Positions 49,884 to 61,687 of a stretch of DNA of 64,000 bases are shown piece after piece. This stretch comes from Niebla homalea (lineage: Eukaryota > Ascomycota > Lecanoromycetes > Lecanorales > Ramalinaceae). Both the position numbers and the translations under genes were made by a program. Position 1 is the first letter of the stretch. Each line of letters begins with the position of its first letter. Under the pieces are notes generated by a model, which saw only the letters and a list, made by a program, of their open reading frames with translations, made no database searches and was not told where the DNA came from. The stretch spans positions 744,001 to 808,000 of the forward strand of contig JAHGAU010000030.1 in the NCBI GenBank assembly GCA_019925105.1, given 5' to 3'.

Positions 49884-50137
49884 TATAAGGTATAAAAGAA
49901 AGGTAAATAATTTAAATTACTTATATTAAGTTTATTATTATATTTATTTAATTATACCGTAATAATAACCGTATTTATATCCATCCTAAGGACCGTTTAA
50001 TAACCGTATATTCACCGTACCTTATGTACCGGTGCACCTGTAATACCGTTAATAAAAGGCCGTCTGGTAAGACTTTATGCGATAGGGTCTCCAATGCAGG
50101 GGCTGCCAAGACAACCGCGGAATACCCCCGTGCATCA
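49884..50137 (-). repeat. LTR of Copia A2, right copy (5' LTR)
   Basis: About 254 bp. The inner part is strongly RIP-mutated and the outer 130 bp spared, ending CGTGCATCA. It supplies an in-frame ATG at 50024 to the truncated gene downstream. Confidence 0.85.
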
Positions 50138-52282
50138 AATCCTTTGGAGCTACAGTGGTTACGCAGCCAGGCATCTCTAGTGTCATCGCAACACCCAATT
50201 GCTCACCATGAAAACCTTAGCGCAGAAGAGACCGACAACATAGCCGAACCCCCCGAGATAATCCGCCAATCGCAAGAGCGAACCAATTCGTCTTTCCGCA
50301 CCAGCTTTCTCGAAAGTGCCTGGACTTTGGAGATTTTTGCATGGGTCTTGGGCGCCATTACCCTTGTAATCTTGATCAGCGTCCTCGCGATTTTCCACAA
50401 AAAACCACTGAGCCAATGGCGGTCGACTGTTAGTCCTAATACGCTGGTTAACGTTCTAACGACGATCGCATCAACTGCTCTGATCTTTCCAGTGGCGTCT
50501 TCTATCGCCCAATTAAGATGGATATGGCTACAAAAGAAAGAACGGCCGTTGGCGAGCCTCGACGACTTTAGCACAGGGCCCATCGATATATTCATTATGG
50601 TCTTTAGACACCCTACTATGTTGGTAAAATTGCCAATTCGCCCATCTGAACCTTCTCATTTCGAATAGGTTGCTTGCTTATCTCGGATTCATTATTGTCA
50701 TCTTCATTCTACTTTTCGGTCCAATTACACAGGAGACCATATCTTTACCGGTCAAACAACGTCCATTGGGCGATAACACAGGCTCGGTCCTTACAAGCAT
50801 AACATATCTTATCGCCAACCCACCCATCAGAGTCACTGGTAAGTACTTGACACCTGCGACGCCCCGAATAGCAATCTTATTACAGTGCACCAATTTATTT
50901 CTTGAGGATTAGCTGGCTAATTGCCCTTAGTCTCTGATGGCGAGCAAACCAGAGTCGGCGCAGGAAGTTACAGTAACCCATCAGTCGCCCGTGTCATGGG
51001 ATCGGCCATCGATCAGGCTATTGTCCAATTGCCCGCTGATCCGTCAGACGTAAGCGCCAGTTGTCAAAGTAGTAACTGCACTTTCGCGCTGTTTCCGACC
51101 ATGGGAATTTGCTCCAGAGTCGACGATGTTACTCCCGATATTGTCAACAAGTGTCCGCCAGGAAATAAAGGTGGCTCGCCAGGTTGCAGCTACACTGTCA
51201 TAGAACTGAAGGATCACCCTCCTTGGCGGCAAGAGAATTTAACTACAGGTGGTAAAGTACGTGGTATTTCACAACCTGAGGGCACGCTGTGGGTTGGTTC
51301 CAGTGACATCTTCAAAGATTCAGACTCTGATCAATACACTTTTCCAAACCCCAATACTCTCAGCGAATTCTACGCCGTCTACGTCTTAGATCCCACGGTC
51401 TTCTCTAATGATTCCGATGTCAACTTCTCAGACTCCGTCACTGCATTAAGAGGAGGCTTGGACCTTTGTATCTATCAGTATAGCACTACTGTCATCAACG
51501 GCACGACAGTGACTGTACAAAAGGCTCAATTAACCGATTCAAACACGAAATGGGAAACACGAAATGGGAAACAACAATGGAAACTATTAACAAAACTGAA
51601 TACAACGTTACATCATTTACAATTGATGGTATAGAATACTGGATGGACGAGACCAGCATACAAGCATTTAATCATTACCTCGGTCTGGAAATCTTTCGAG
51701 GGTTAAGCTCGTACGGTATAGAGGTTGAGAACGTCGGCAGCGAGACGGCAGCGAACGATGCTGCTAACACTTTCGGAGGCTTACTTGTCAACAAAACAAA
51801 GTCCGAAGGCATGGACGGACTGAAGAAGATGCTAGACAATATGACTTTAAGCATGACCAACGCGTGATTTTGCCCACTCTCTCTTCCCCCTTTAAACCAT
51901 CAAATAATGAGACTGACAATTGCACCATTTTAGCCTCCGTACAACCTCCGACCAACGCTCCACAACCCCTGGCATCGCCCGAATTCCCGAAGTCCACATC
52001 GCCGTGGAGTTCCGCTGGCTGGCCGTACCCATTGCAAGCGTCATCTTATCCATCATCCTTCTCGCCGCAGTCATTGTTGAGACTGCCCGGACTGGTACTC
52101 CTACATGGAGAATGTCCTTCATTGCGGCGTTACTGTCCCTGGATAGCAGGTCGATACACGCGATTACTTCGATCGACTACGGCAGAGGAGTCGATGAACG
52201 GGCGAGAGGGTTGACGGCGAGTTTAAAGCGGGGAAATGAGGAGGAAGGGGATAAAGGGTGGGTTTTGAGAGTGGCTAATTGA
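50138..52282 (+). pseudogene. DUF3176-type membrane protein gene, 5' truncated and frame-shifted
   Basis: Plus-strand exons match fungal DUF3176 proteins: a helix (EIFAWVLGAITLVILIS), LSQWRSTVSPNTLVNVL and SSIAQLRWIWLQKKERPL, a second helix after 50669, a Cys-containing outer domain and a C-terminal helix (FRWLAVPIASVILSIILL). Clear introns are 50839-50930 (GTAAGT...TTAG) and 51864-51933 (branch CTGAC, acceptor TTTTAG). A join near 50620-50668 lacks a good donor in phase. A 14-bp tandem duplication at 51543-51570 shifts the frame; skipping one copy makes the frames continuous. No ATG exists in frame between the Copia LTR end (50137) and the first helix, so the 5' end was lost or replaced by the LTR. 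Function of the family is unknown. Confidence 0.75.
51543..51570 (+). repeat. 14-bp tandem duplication that breaks the DUF3176-type frame
   Basis: Two perfect copies of ACACGAAATGGGAA. The upstream frame ends soon after it and the downstream frame opens within it; 14 bp is not a multiple of three. Confidence 0.9.
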
Positions 52283-53717
52283 ATCGTAATGGGTCGAGGG
52301 CGTTTATTTAGAGTAATTTGCAGGGTGAATTCTGAATATCCCATATTCCACTGCTTCTTTCGCGAATCTTCTCTCGATTCATAGATTCGACGGAGTATAA
52401 ACCTGATAACGTAATCCATTTTTTTCGCCACCTTAGAAATAGGCATGTTAACCGCGCCGCTGGCAGAAGACACTATTATATTGTATAACGTACGTGACAC
52501 CTTCATTTACAGTTTCCTGCCTATTCCTCCAGCCTCCCAGCAATGTAACCGCGAGATACGAAGCCTCCTCCCAAGATTGCACCAAGTATTACCCAACCGG
52601 TCTCCCTCGGTGAGGAACCAGCAGCCAGCAGCGGCGGCGTCTTCTTCCTCTCCCTGAGTACCTCTCCCTGCAAGATATACCTCAAAGTCCTCCTCGTCTG
52701 AGAGGCACGGGGGATGTGAAATGGTGGCGTCTGATGCGACCCCTCCCCGCGACGGCTCTTCGCCCGCCGCCGGCTGGATCCTTGTCCTCGTCTCGTACCA
52801 CAACTCTGGGACTGCATACAACAACGATATGATGGCCTATCTTGAACAAAGAAGGCTCAAAGAGGTCGTCAAGGAAAACCGCATCAATGTGCTCTGTGAA
52901 GCTGTCAAAAGCCACTTCTCAGCTCAATAATACGAGTGCGAGCGGGATTCACGCAGCCCTGCAGCATGTGCATCACCCATCGCCTATTCTGTTAGCAATT
53001 TCCTGTACCTTAGGCATATACTCTTTATCTGTAATCATATCGTATTGAAGCCGGAACTCCTTATACTCCCTGAATCGCTTCAGCATCTCGCGCATGTTAT
53101 GGGCGTTTTCCCCGAGCGACTGCAAGAGGCTTTTGCTCCCGGACCATGAAGTATTTAAAGAAGAGTAGAAGTTAGAACTTACTTACCTACTTCTCTGACC
53201 AAGCGTTATATCGAAGTCCCTTGGCTGGAGCGTAGGCTCCATTCCAACGCACCTTTTTGCGCCGGACATTCCTCTTAAGTATGAGACAGTAAAGCAGTAT
53301 AGGGCCTTTAACAGTGGCTGAGCTGTTGTTGCCGGTCCCGTACGCGACGCCAAAGACGTACGTATGGCACACTGGGTCGATGAAATTGCTTTTTCCATCT
53401 ATAGATGGACCATCGTTTGATTGGGTAACAAGGGACCTTACTGCTGGGTCGTTGGCGGAAGAGTTCGCAAAAGAAAATTGAAGCCTTGCATGCAAATCGA
53501 TCTTCCTTGCGGAGTGCCGCATACACTGTGCAGTGCCATAAAGGGGCGACGTGATTCTCATCATTCATACATATCTTCAATCATCTACGGCCTCAATCGA
53601 GTGCTGAACCTTGTGCCGTCTCTGGGAAATCACAAGTATACTTGAAAGGGTTCTCGGTAGCGTTGGACTTTGAGGTTGAGATTGTTACGGAGGTGGTTGC
53701 AGGGCCGTGCGCAATTA
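52283..53717. other. Intergenic region with unrecognised coding-like remnants
   Basis: Minus-strand stretches at about 53100-52507 and 53564-53187 have protein-like composition (for example MREMLKRFREYKEFRLQYD near 53095 and ETGWVILGAILGGG near 52600), but they are broken into several frames and match no family I recognise. They may be relics of one or two genes. The remainder shows nothing definite. Confidence 0.35.
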
Positions 53718-54028
53718 GCGTGTTCAAAATCGATGTCGTTTCCTTAGCATTGCGACTCCACCCCGACCCCGCTGCGTACACCAAAATTTTAAGCCCTTTG
53801 GTACTTAAATATTACCCAGAAACCCCCCTTAAAATTCAACATTCTGAATTTTGGTTTTCATTAAACAAATTGTATACATAAATTAAAGAATAAGATCTAA
53901 AGATAAAGACTATGTCTTCTAAAAAAAAATAAAAAATGTATTCATAAAGTTATTATGATATCTGTGTAAGAAATTTGGGGGGGGGTGGAGTCGAATTGCC
54001 AAGGAAACGACATCGATTTTGAACACGC
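53718..54028. mobile_element. 311-bp MITE with about 52-bp terminal inverted repeats
   Basis: The left end GCGTGTTCAAAATCGATGTC and its complement at the right end extend as inverted repeats of about 52 bp with few mismatches, each bordered by TA. The interior is AT-rich and non-coding. Length, TA borders and a C-rich/G-rich inner TIR edge suggest a Tc1/mariner (pogo/Fot1-like) derived MITE. It lies between gene remnants and shows little RIP. Confidence 0.8.
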
Positions 54029-54369
54029 TAAAAGGTGGCCTGGTGGGGCGCGAGGAGGTAGCGGCGTTCTGAAGGTTCGAGGCAATGCACCATCTTGAGG
54101 TTATTAACTGAAGATTATCCATAGTTGGCCTCTTTCTCAGGACCCCTGGCCTCGCTATCGCCACCGCCATGAAGCTATACCCAGAGTTGATAAGATCGCC
54201 ATCATCGTCATCGCCAAGAAGTTTGGATAAATGTAAATGCTCTCCGAGCGCATTAAGAAGCACCAAGCAGCTCTCCATCGTTCCTCATCAAAACCGAGGA
54301 GATCTCTGATTACCCAACAAGCCTTCGCCTTTGTATTCAATTAATCAAGTAGATCAACGACTTAAAAGA

Positions 54370-57355
54370 ATGCCAACTTTCCGCGCAGAAGACGTCCTTA
54401 AGCAAAGCCCAAACCTGTCAAGGCTAAACTTAATGTACGATTGGGCGATAGAGCCTTACGACTGCGTTCCCTTTATCCTTCGTCCTCCTCCGACAAGACC
54501 TGAAACCGAGCGGAGATCCATCTGTGTAGACTCCATACTTTGCGAGACATGTCAAGTCTCTCTACAGTATATTGCTTACATCCTTGAGCGGTATAACCAG
54601 GACGAGGATGACCAACATAAGTTGCTTGAAGCTTCTGCTATCACCCATCATCGTAACTTAAACTCGTTGCTACTATCAATGCAAGTAGACTGTCATATCT
54701 GCAACTGGCTGGTCAGGAATTTTGGGCTTCCCAGTACAGATGAGACCGACGGAGAAGGCGAAGCAAGGGATGTAATCTTCGCAAACACTCAGATTGAACT
54801 CTCTTGGGACCCAGAATTCGCTGCTGACAAGAAGGAAGACGAGTTTGGACAGCCCAGGTTATATTTCGCTGAAATTCGATACAAGGCAAGAGAGAATAAG
54901 TGCAAATTATCGATCCGTTATGAGATTGTAGATCTGGCCTTCCTTGAAATCAGCTAATCTCTTTGTCGAAGAACCCCCCGACGTCCTCCGACTGCGCTGA
55001 CAACGATCGACAAAGTCGGGTATTGTACCGTACTCCAAGCCATTGTAAGCGTGATACTGACGGGGAGGCTGAGAATGGGCAAGAGCGGGAATCTGTTCCG
55101 CCAGAGTCTGGGAGCCATAATGAAGATTTTAGTGATCGCTCTGATGGAGAGTCTAAGGCCTCACATGAGGACCTCTTGCACAGGGCTGGTATGTCGGGCC
55201 ATCATAGCCAAAATGACGAGTAAAGCTGGAGTTAAACTTCCTCTGTCTCGCTTCGGTCAGGAAGCCAAGAGTCAAACCCCAATAATCACTCTGATCGCGA
55301 CTTACGAGCATTGGGAAAGGACTCAGTTGACGGAGATCGTGGGTCCGAGCATGATAGCGGCGAGGACGATCATAGTTGGTATTAATCATTATGGGAAGAA
55401 TCAGATTACAGTGCTTTCTGGAAGTGCGGATTCACGGGCTCCTCCGACTCACAAAAAATGGCGGTTACTTGGCTGTTTCGATATTAAGAAAATGAGGATA
55501 GAATACGTAATGCCTACAACGAGTCTGACGACACCTAATTGCCAACGAGGCTAATAGATGTAACGCATGCACTCAAATGTAATCGAGTGCGGCTTGTAGC
55601 GCCCTCGAAGACTAAAACGGCCTTCGAGACGGATAGATCTTACATTACGCTGAGTCACTGCTGGGAAACTTGGGGTCCGAAGAGAATCCCCGTCTTACGC
55701 ACTGAGAACGAAGACGAGAGACATGATATCGGCATCGATCTGGAGGAGCTTCCAAAAACCTTTTGCGATGCAATCCGCGTAGCCGCATGGTTTCAAGGTA
55801 TCAACACCGTTTCGTTCAACGTCCTATAGTTCGTCAACTGACTGCTTGGACAGTGAGATGGCTGTGGATCGATTCTCTTTGCATTATCCAGAATAGCGCC
55901 GAGGACTGGAAGTTCGAGGCCTCGCGCATGCATATGGTCTATAAGCGAGGATTATTGAACATTGCGGCAGACTCAGCTGCTGATGCGAGAGCTGGGCTTT
56001 TCGGTCGTCGAGACCCTCTGATCATCAAGCCACTAAAGTGGGAAGTACCGCAGATGGAGAAAACGTTCTACCTTACCCTCGACGATCGGACCAGCTTTCA
56101 ATGGCTGGATATACATCTATTATCGAGTAGAGCTTGGGTATTCCAGGAAAGACAGCTCTCGCGCAGAATACTATATTTCACAGAGACCGAGCTGTTCTAG
56201 GAATGCTACGGAGAGGGGCGTTCTATTGCGAGTGAAACATTTCCGCACGGTGCTCCATTCGACATAGTTTCATGGAACAGTTAACCCAAAATATAGTCTG
56301 CTGGACTTTTAAGGAAGTCGAGAGCATCTCTCGATCAGCTACTCGAACTTTGGAGCTCCGTTTGCGAAATGTACAGTAAAAAGCTACTGACTAAGCAGGA
56401 AGATAAACTTGTCGCCCTCGCTGGCTTGTCACAAGAATTTCAGATGTACCTCACTGATGACTCATATGTTGCCGGTCTATGGCGGTCTACTTTACCCGAA
56501 AGCTTCCTATGGGAGCTACGTAGAGCAGGAAGACGTGTCCAAAGTCAATTGCCATCATGGTTATGGGCTTCCACCGAAGGTCTGGTTGAGATGAGTGATA
56601 AATCTTCATCCCGCTCGCCGACGAATACCGCATGCCGAGTTCTTGATATACAACAGAGCTTACCAACAGCTCCGGGCTTGAACAGCAATACACGCCTCCA
56701 GCTTACCATCTCTGGCTTTTTGCGGCGTGTGAAAATAGTGCGAGGTTTTGGTGATCTCCTCACTACCTGGCCACCAGCCCATAGACAGTTCCAAGAGATG
56801 TCCAAAGAGGAGCTTATTATCTTTGACGGAGACCATGAACTGCCATACAATGGCAGATTTTCTTGTTGGATGAATACCAGAGACGCCTACCTCGAGCATA
56901 TCGAAGTACACCACCTGTTTATTAAGGTCTCTAAAGACTCAATCCGAGGATTGCTGCTCCAGCAAACAGGGCAGCCAGATCAATTTATGCGAGTCGGGAT
57001 TCGAAAGACGACGGAGAGAAGAATTACCTTGATCTATGAGACTCAAGATCATAACGCCACGGACTCCGAACTCGCTAGAGCGCATTCAGAGTGCGAGAAC
57101 CAGGACGAATATTCCACTGGACCATCAGAAGTCTCAAGTGAAAGTGGCAGTGCAGACGCCGATGCCCAAGTTCTAAATGAACGAGAATCTGTAGGAGGGG
57201 CTTCGGAAAACGCAGAGCTCCATTGGGAGTCTGATAGAGACGGTGTATCGCAGAATGATGGCGATATTACGCAACTCTTATACGATTACGCTGGCAAGGT
57301 TCCCCCCGGACATCCGTTCGAGAGACTAACGCCTCAAGTCATTAAACTTATATAA
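54370..57355 (+). pseudogene. HET-domain (heterokaryon incompatibility) gene with multiple RIP-type stops
   Basis: The gene starts near 54370 (MPTFRAED) and the N-terminal region includes CETCQVSLQYI. The pre-HET linker and HET domain follow: LPTRLIDV, YITLSHCWE near 55633, and WLWIDSLCIIQ near 55860, joined by a clean 56-bp intron at 55798-55853 (GTATCA, CTGAC branch, ACAG). Then come SRAWVFQERQLSRRI, LVALAGLSQEF and a long C-terminal region to 57355. One frame change lies near 54955. In-frame stops are at 55221, 55233, 55383, 55485, 55536, 56198, 56282 and 56294, all TAA or TAG. Family members trigger cell death after fusion of incompatible hyphae; this copy is dead. Confidence 0.8.
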
Positions 57356-58356
57356 GGTCTCTCATGTCTATACTGCGTATAAATGATACAGCCATCTTCT
57401 GACAGCCCTGGATAGGTAACGGTGTTTGAGAGTTGTCCAGGGCCTTTCGTACCTTCCTCCGCACACACGGAGACTGATAGGTAAGCTGCCTTGTGACGAG
57501 ATGTCCAGTGTCTTGCGGACAGCATTTTCGTTGCGAGCTTGAAATGGGATCGGCTCCTAAGTAGGTTGAAATACATTGCGTGTCTGTCCTGTCCACCGTT
57601 GCCCAATCACTTAGCGAAATTCACTTGTATATTCAGATAGGACAGAGAAGCCGTCTTGCTCGGGATAAGGCTGCGTTATGATAGCGCTACACTGTATGTG
57701 CTGTCGTTACATCGGAAATACCTACACTTCGAGAGTTCAGCGTATACCGTCAGCGGCATCTTGAAAACTCTGCAAGGTTTCATCTGGCGGCCAAGTTGGA
57801 TGGTCCCAATCATAGAAGGCAAACTGTCATTCGTACAGACGGTACTGCCGCTGCTGGCCGCATGCTGGGCATCCTGCACGTCCGCGCATTCTCGCCCAAC
57901 ACTCTGAGTGTCACCATCCGCAGCGTCATGGGGTATTTTCGCGTGGTAGCAATGGAAGCATTTGGGTATCAAGCGTCTCTCTAGGTGCGGGGAGGCCTTG
58001 CTCAGCCCTCAGGTTCTCCATCCATATCACAGTGTTTTTGGGCCTGTTGCGCTAGGGGCGTGCGGGCATCGGGCCTCGCATGATAGTAAAGGGCGTAGTG
58101 AAGCTTCTGGTGGAGAATTTCGTAAAGGGTTTGCAGAGGCTTGATGGGGAAGGGGTGAAAAAAGATAGTGAGCTGCGGCAGAATCGCGGAACATTGCCCA
58201 TGAATGAGCAAAAGGGCTCGGTCCCACCACCCCACTGGTGACCCTATCGAGCCAATCACGTCGCAATCCCAAAAAACGGCCATACAAATCACAAGTTTGG
58301 TCAGGTCATCACCAACCATCACTCGATTGTATCTGAGATTTAAGGAATCGATTGCG
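57356..58356. other. Intergenic region, no gene recognised
   Basis: Contains the promoter of the histidine phosphatase gene on the right. Short overlapping frames on both strands show no family resemblance. Confidence 0.4.
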
Positions 58357-59959
58357 ATGGTAATATTCTCAAAGCTTCAATTGTGGTTCCTTGCCTTGAT
58401 ACTGGCAGGCTACTACGTATTGACAGCGTTCTTCGAATTAACAATCAGCTTCTCCATCGTCTCAATCTCGTCTGGTATTCAGGCTGCAAACATGAATACA
58501 TCTGTAGATCTAAGCTGGCATGCGCCAATTTCCTCGAGAATCAACAGCCTCAGTTCAGCGATCAATGGTACAGGAACCTATGGCTTTGTTTTCAATTCTT
58601 CTACACTACCAGAGGAAATTCCACAATGTATTGTGATTTCCTTCCTATTCAATATTCTGGATTACTTACGTTTACTTAGCAGCATACAATTGGTGCAATA
58701 TGCCGCATGTCCGGCGCGCCGAATATCCACAGGTGAACTCTTCGTATATTCTCGAGTACGTTGAGGTAATTCACCGGCACCATAAGCGTACCCCCTACGC
58801 CGAAAACGCCTTTCCAGTCGAGGTCTACCCGTGGGACTGCGACAACGTAGCCCTTTTCCACTACGGCACCCCCCTACCGACCTACGGTGCCAATCATTCT
58901 GCCAACACCTACTGGAGCCCGTACACTTCTTCCTCTAATCCTCTGGCATCCCAGGGATTTACCGGAACTTGTCAGTTTCCACAGATCACGCGCGGCGGGC
59001 TTGAGGACAGCTGGCAGCATGGCCATGATTTATACGGCGTCTACCACGACCTGCTTGGGTTCCTGCCCGAGAAATACGACCCGGATCTTGTCACTTTCCG
59101 TGTCACGAACAATGTTATCACTTCGCAGGTCGCCGGCATGGTGACGGCGGGCATGTTTGGCGGCGAAGGGCAACAGAATTTACCGTTGCTTGTTCAGCCT
59201 GCTAGCATCGACAGCCTCGAACCCGCATACTCTTGCCCAGCGGCAAATAACAATTTCTCGGCGTATGGCGTCGGTAGCAGCGACCCGGGCTGGACTTCAC
59301 ATCTGAAAGCTGCCTTTGACCTATACGCAAATCTCGATGCCGTTTCTGGTGTCTCGACTACGGATTCAGGCTTTCACAAGTCCTTTGACCATTACTTCGA
59401 CAATCTCTCTGCCCGGCTCTGCCACGCAAAGCCGCTGCCATGCAACGCCAGCAACCCATCTCTCTGCGTCACGCAGGCGATGGCTGACGAGGTTTTGCGT
59501 TTGGGGCAGTACGAGTACAGCTACCTTTACCGGGACGCCCGGGCACGCACGCTGGAGTATAGCGCTGGCAGTTACGGCATCTGGGTCGCGGAGTTGGTGC
59601 AAAATCTACGAGAAGCGATGCATGCAGTTGACTCGGCGAGTGCCAGTGACAGGACGAGTAGTGGCATTAGATATCGACATAACATCGCCCACGATGGAAG
59701 CGTTAGTCGTCTATTGAGCATCTTGCAGGTCGAAAAGATGGTCTGGCCAGGCATGGGCAGTGAGGTGGTGTTCGAGCTGTATATGAAGAAAGTGGACCGG
59801 CAATACTATATCAGAGTGCTATGGGGTGGTCAAGTGCTAAGAAGTAGCAACCCGACACTTGGTGTCTTGGATATGCTTCGGGTCGAGATACTCATTGCGT
59901 ATTTTGACGGGCTTGTAGGTCAGAGAGCAAAGAATATTCCTGGGCTATGTAATTTATGA
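58357..59959 (+). CDS. Secreted histidine acid phosphatase (histidine phosphatase superfamily, branch 2)
   Basis: The start at 58357 (MVIFSKLQLWFLALILAGYY) gives a hydrophobic signal-peptide-like N-terminus; an optional in-frame intron at 58417-58482 would shorten it. A 52-bp intron at 58628-58679 (GTATTG...TTAG) joins INGTGTYGFVFNSS to AYNWCNMPHVR. Exon 3 is uninterrupted to 59959. The catalytic box is RHHKRTP (58775-58795) where the superfamily usually has RHGxRxP, and the proton-donor box is AHDGSV (59687-59704). Many cysteines and N-glycosylation sites support secretion. The expected reaction is hydrolysis of phosphomonoesters outside the cell. No stop or frameshift was found, in contrast to its HET neighbour. 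Confidence 0.85.
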
Positions 59960-60537
59960 GGTTTGAACAAGTCCATGTTCTGTTGTACCTCGCTCAACGC
60001 GACGGATCAGGGTCTTTATGCTAGAGAATTCTCAGCGAGGTTTCCGAGACGAGACAAAAACAGCAAATGTTATCCATTAGTCCGTGACATATTATCGTCG
60101 ATTCCAAATAAAGTGGCGACCGCGTTAATAATCCATTAATATATAGAATTTTCTTATATAAGTATCTATCACGGTATGGACCATGGGAGGATTATTTAGC
60201 ACGGAGCGGGCTTACTTTATTCTGTATTACTTCGCGTATATACTTATATTATATACCTTTATTAAATAATTACTTATAATATAGTTTATATTTATTTACT
60301 TTATATACTTTATATATATCCGTAATAAATAATAGTAATAATATAAAGTTTAAACGTTCTTATAGCTTTAAGTATAACCTTTAAGTATATAAGATAAAAT
60401 AATAACGTTATAACTTTTATATAACTGCGTTAACCATACTCTTTTAACATTTAAATCGTTAATCCCTTTAAAACGCCTTTTAACTTTATCATTATATTAT
60501 ATTACATAGAAGATAAATAAAGCCATATTATTTACTC
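59960..60537. other. 3' flank of the phosphatase gene and start of the AT-rich block
   Basis: Composition changes to AT-rich at about 60120. No gene is recognised. Confidence 0.4.
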
Positions 60538-60540
60538 AAA

Positions 60541-60900
60541 ATGAATACCGTAACCTCCTTAAACCCCTTGATAAGAACCTTAGAAAATTAGAAAAAAGAA
60601 AAAGTTTTAATAATAAATAAGTTAATTACTATAATAACAGCGCTTATAAACTAAACAACGGCCCTTAATTTAGAATTCGAAAGGGTTAAAATAGCGAATA
60701 AAGAACTTATTAATAAGATTATTACCCTTAAAGTATATTTATTTTTCCGTAATAGATTTTAATAGGGAAATAATTCTACCTTTTTTAATAAGGAGAATAT
60801 TAATAATAATGATATAAGTAAGAAATAAAAAGAAAAAGTAACTATGTTTATATTTCGCTTGAAAAAGACGATTTTTAATTAAAAAATTAAATTACTCTAA
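60541..60900 (+). pseudogene. Possible Gag-like ORF of a retroelement, RIP-inactivated
   Basis: A frame starting MNTVTSLNPLIRTLEN reads on through TAG and TAA stops with a Lys/Glu/Asn/Leu coiled-coil-like composition, as in Gag proteins. Each stop can be explained by C-to-T change of a Gln codon. No zinc knuckle, protease or LTR was identified, so the element type is open. Confidence 0.35.
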
Positions 60901-61429
60901 TAATATTAATATTATTAATAGTTTTATTAAGAGACTTAAACCAATTATTTATATTCAATCCATTCATAAGTTCGTAAAAGACTACCTTATCCTTTCCTTT
61001 ATTAGCGTTAACGAATTAAATAAATTTGATAATTAATAAATTTTAAATATAAGCAATAACATTTAAATGAAACTGTTTAAAAAAAAAGAAATAAATCTTT
61101 TTTATAACGTAATTAAACTACGGTTCAAAATTCCAGAACAGCGAAAAACTCCAGAATAACGAATCCTTAATTAATTGAATCAATCACGGTATATACGTAA
61201 AAATGCTGTAAAGTAAAAACCTGTAATTACGTTTATTAACTAAATTATAACTTTAATTAAGAGACTTAAATATAACCTAAAGAGTAGATAATGATCAAAC
61301 TTTGTTAAACTCGATCCCTCATAATAACGAACCTTATTATTACCTAGTTCAGCTATAGATTACTTTATATTTTAAGTATAAATTCATTAAATATATGATT
61401 TAAAACATATTATACCTATAACAATTCTT

Positions 61430-61600
61430 TTTATTTAATTGATTGATTAATTTATTTATATACAAGTCTAATTTTTATGTCAATTTTGGCGTTCCTTAAT
61501 ATTAATAATTCAGTTACGATCCTTAATATTTTTATTTATTTTAAACTTATCTTTTTATTTTGAAAAAAGAAAAGGGAATTATAACCGGTTAACTTAAACC
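61430..61600 (-). mobile_element. 3' end fragment of a Tad1-like LINE
   Basis: The AATC-repeat tail (TTGATTGATT on the plus strand) followed by GGCGTTCCTTAATA matches the 3' ends of the LINEs at 3656 and 49123. Only a short and degraded piece is recognisable. It lies next to the 5' end of another copy in the opposite orientation. Confidence 0.5.
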
Positions 61601-61687
61601 TAGTTTACCTTAAAGTTTAAGCCGATGTAATAAAAAATCTTTTTTTTATATTTATTTAACGATTCATATTTTTATATTATATTTATT

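Larger units (their letters stand above)
41532..50137 (-). mobile_element. Copia element A2, same family as A1, RIP-mutated, carrying a nested LINE
   Basis: LTRs at 41532-41778 and 49884-50137 bound an element that is about 5.77 kb after removing the LINE at 46298-49123 and one target repeat. It parallels A1 along its whole length in the same minus orientation. The reverse-transcriptase box reads LYVNDIIIII near 42745-42785, so the second Asp survives here. The integrase end box lies near 44370-44410 and the protease box near 45325-45365. It starts 5 bp after A1 ends. Its right LTR abuts, and probably cut into, the DUF3176-type gene at 50138. Confidence 0.85.

Noticed and set aside
50024..50137. 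Start of the DUF3176-type protein placed in the LTR
   Set aside because: The frame is open there, but the sequence is Copia LTR shared with three other copies, so it is not the original gene start.
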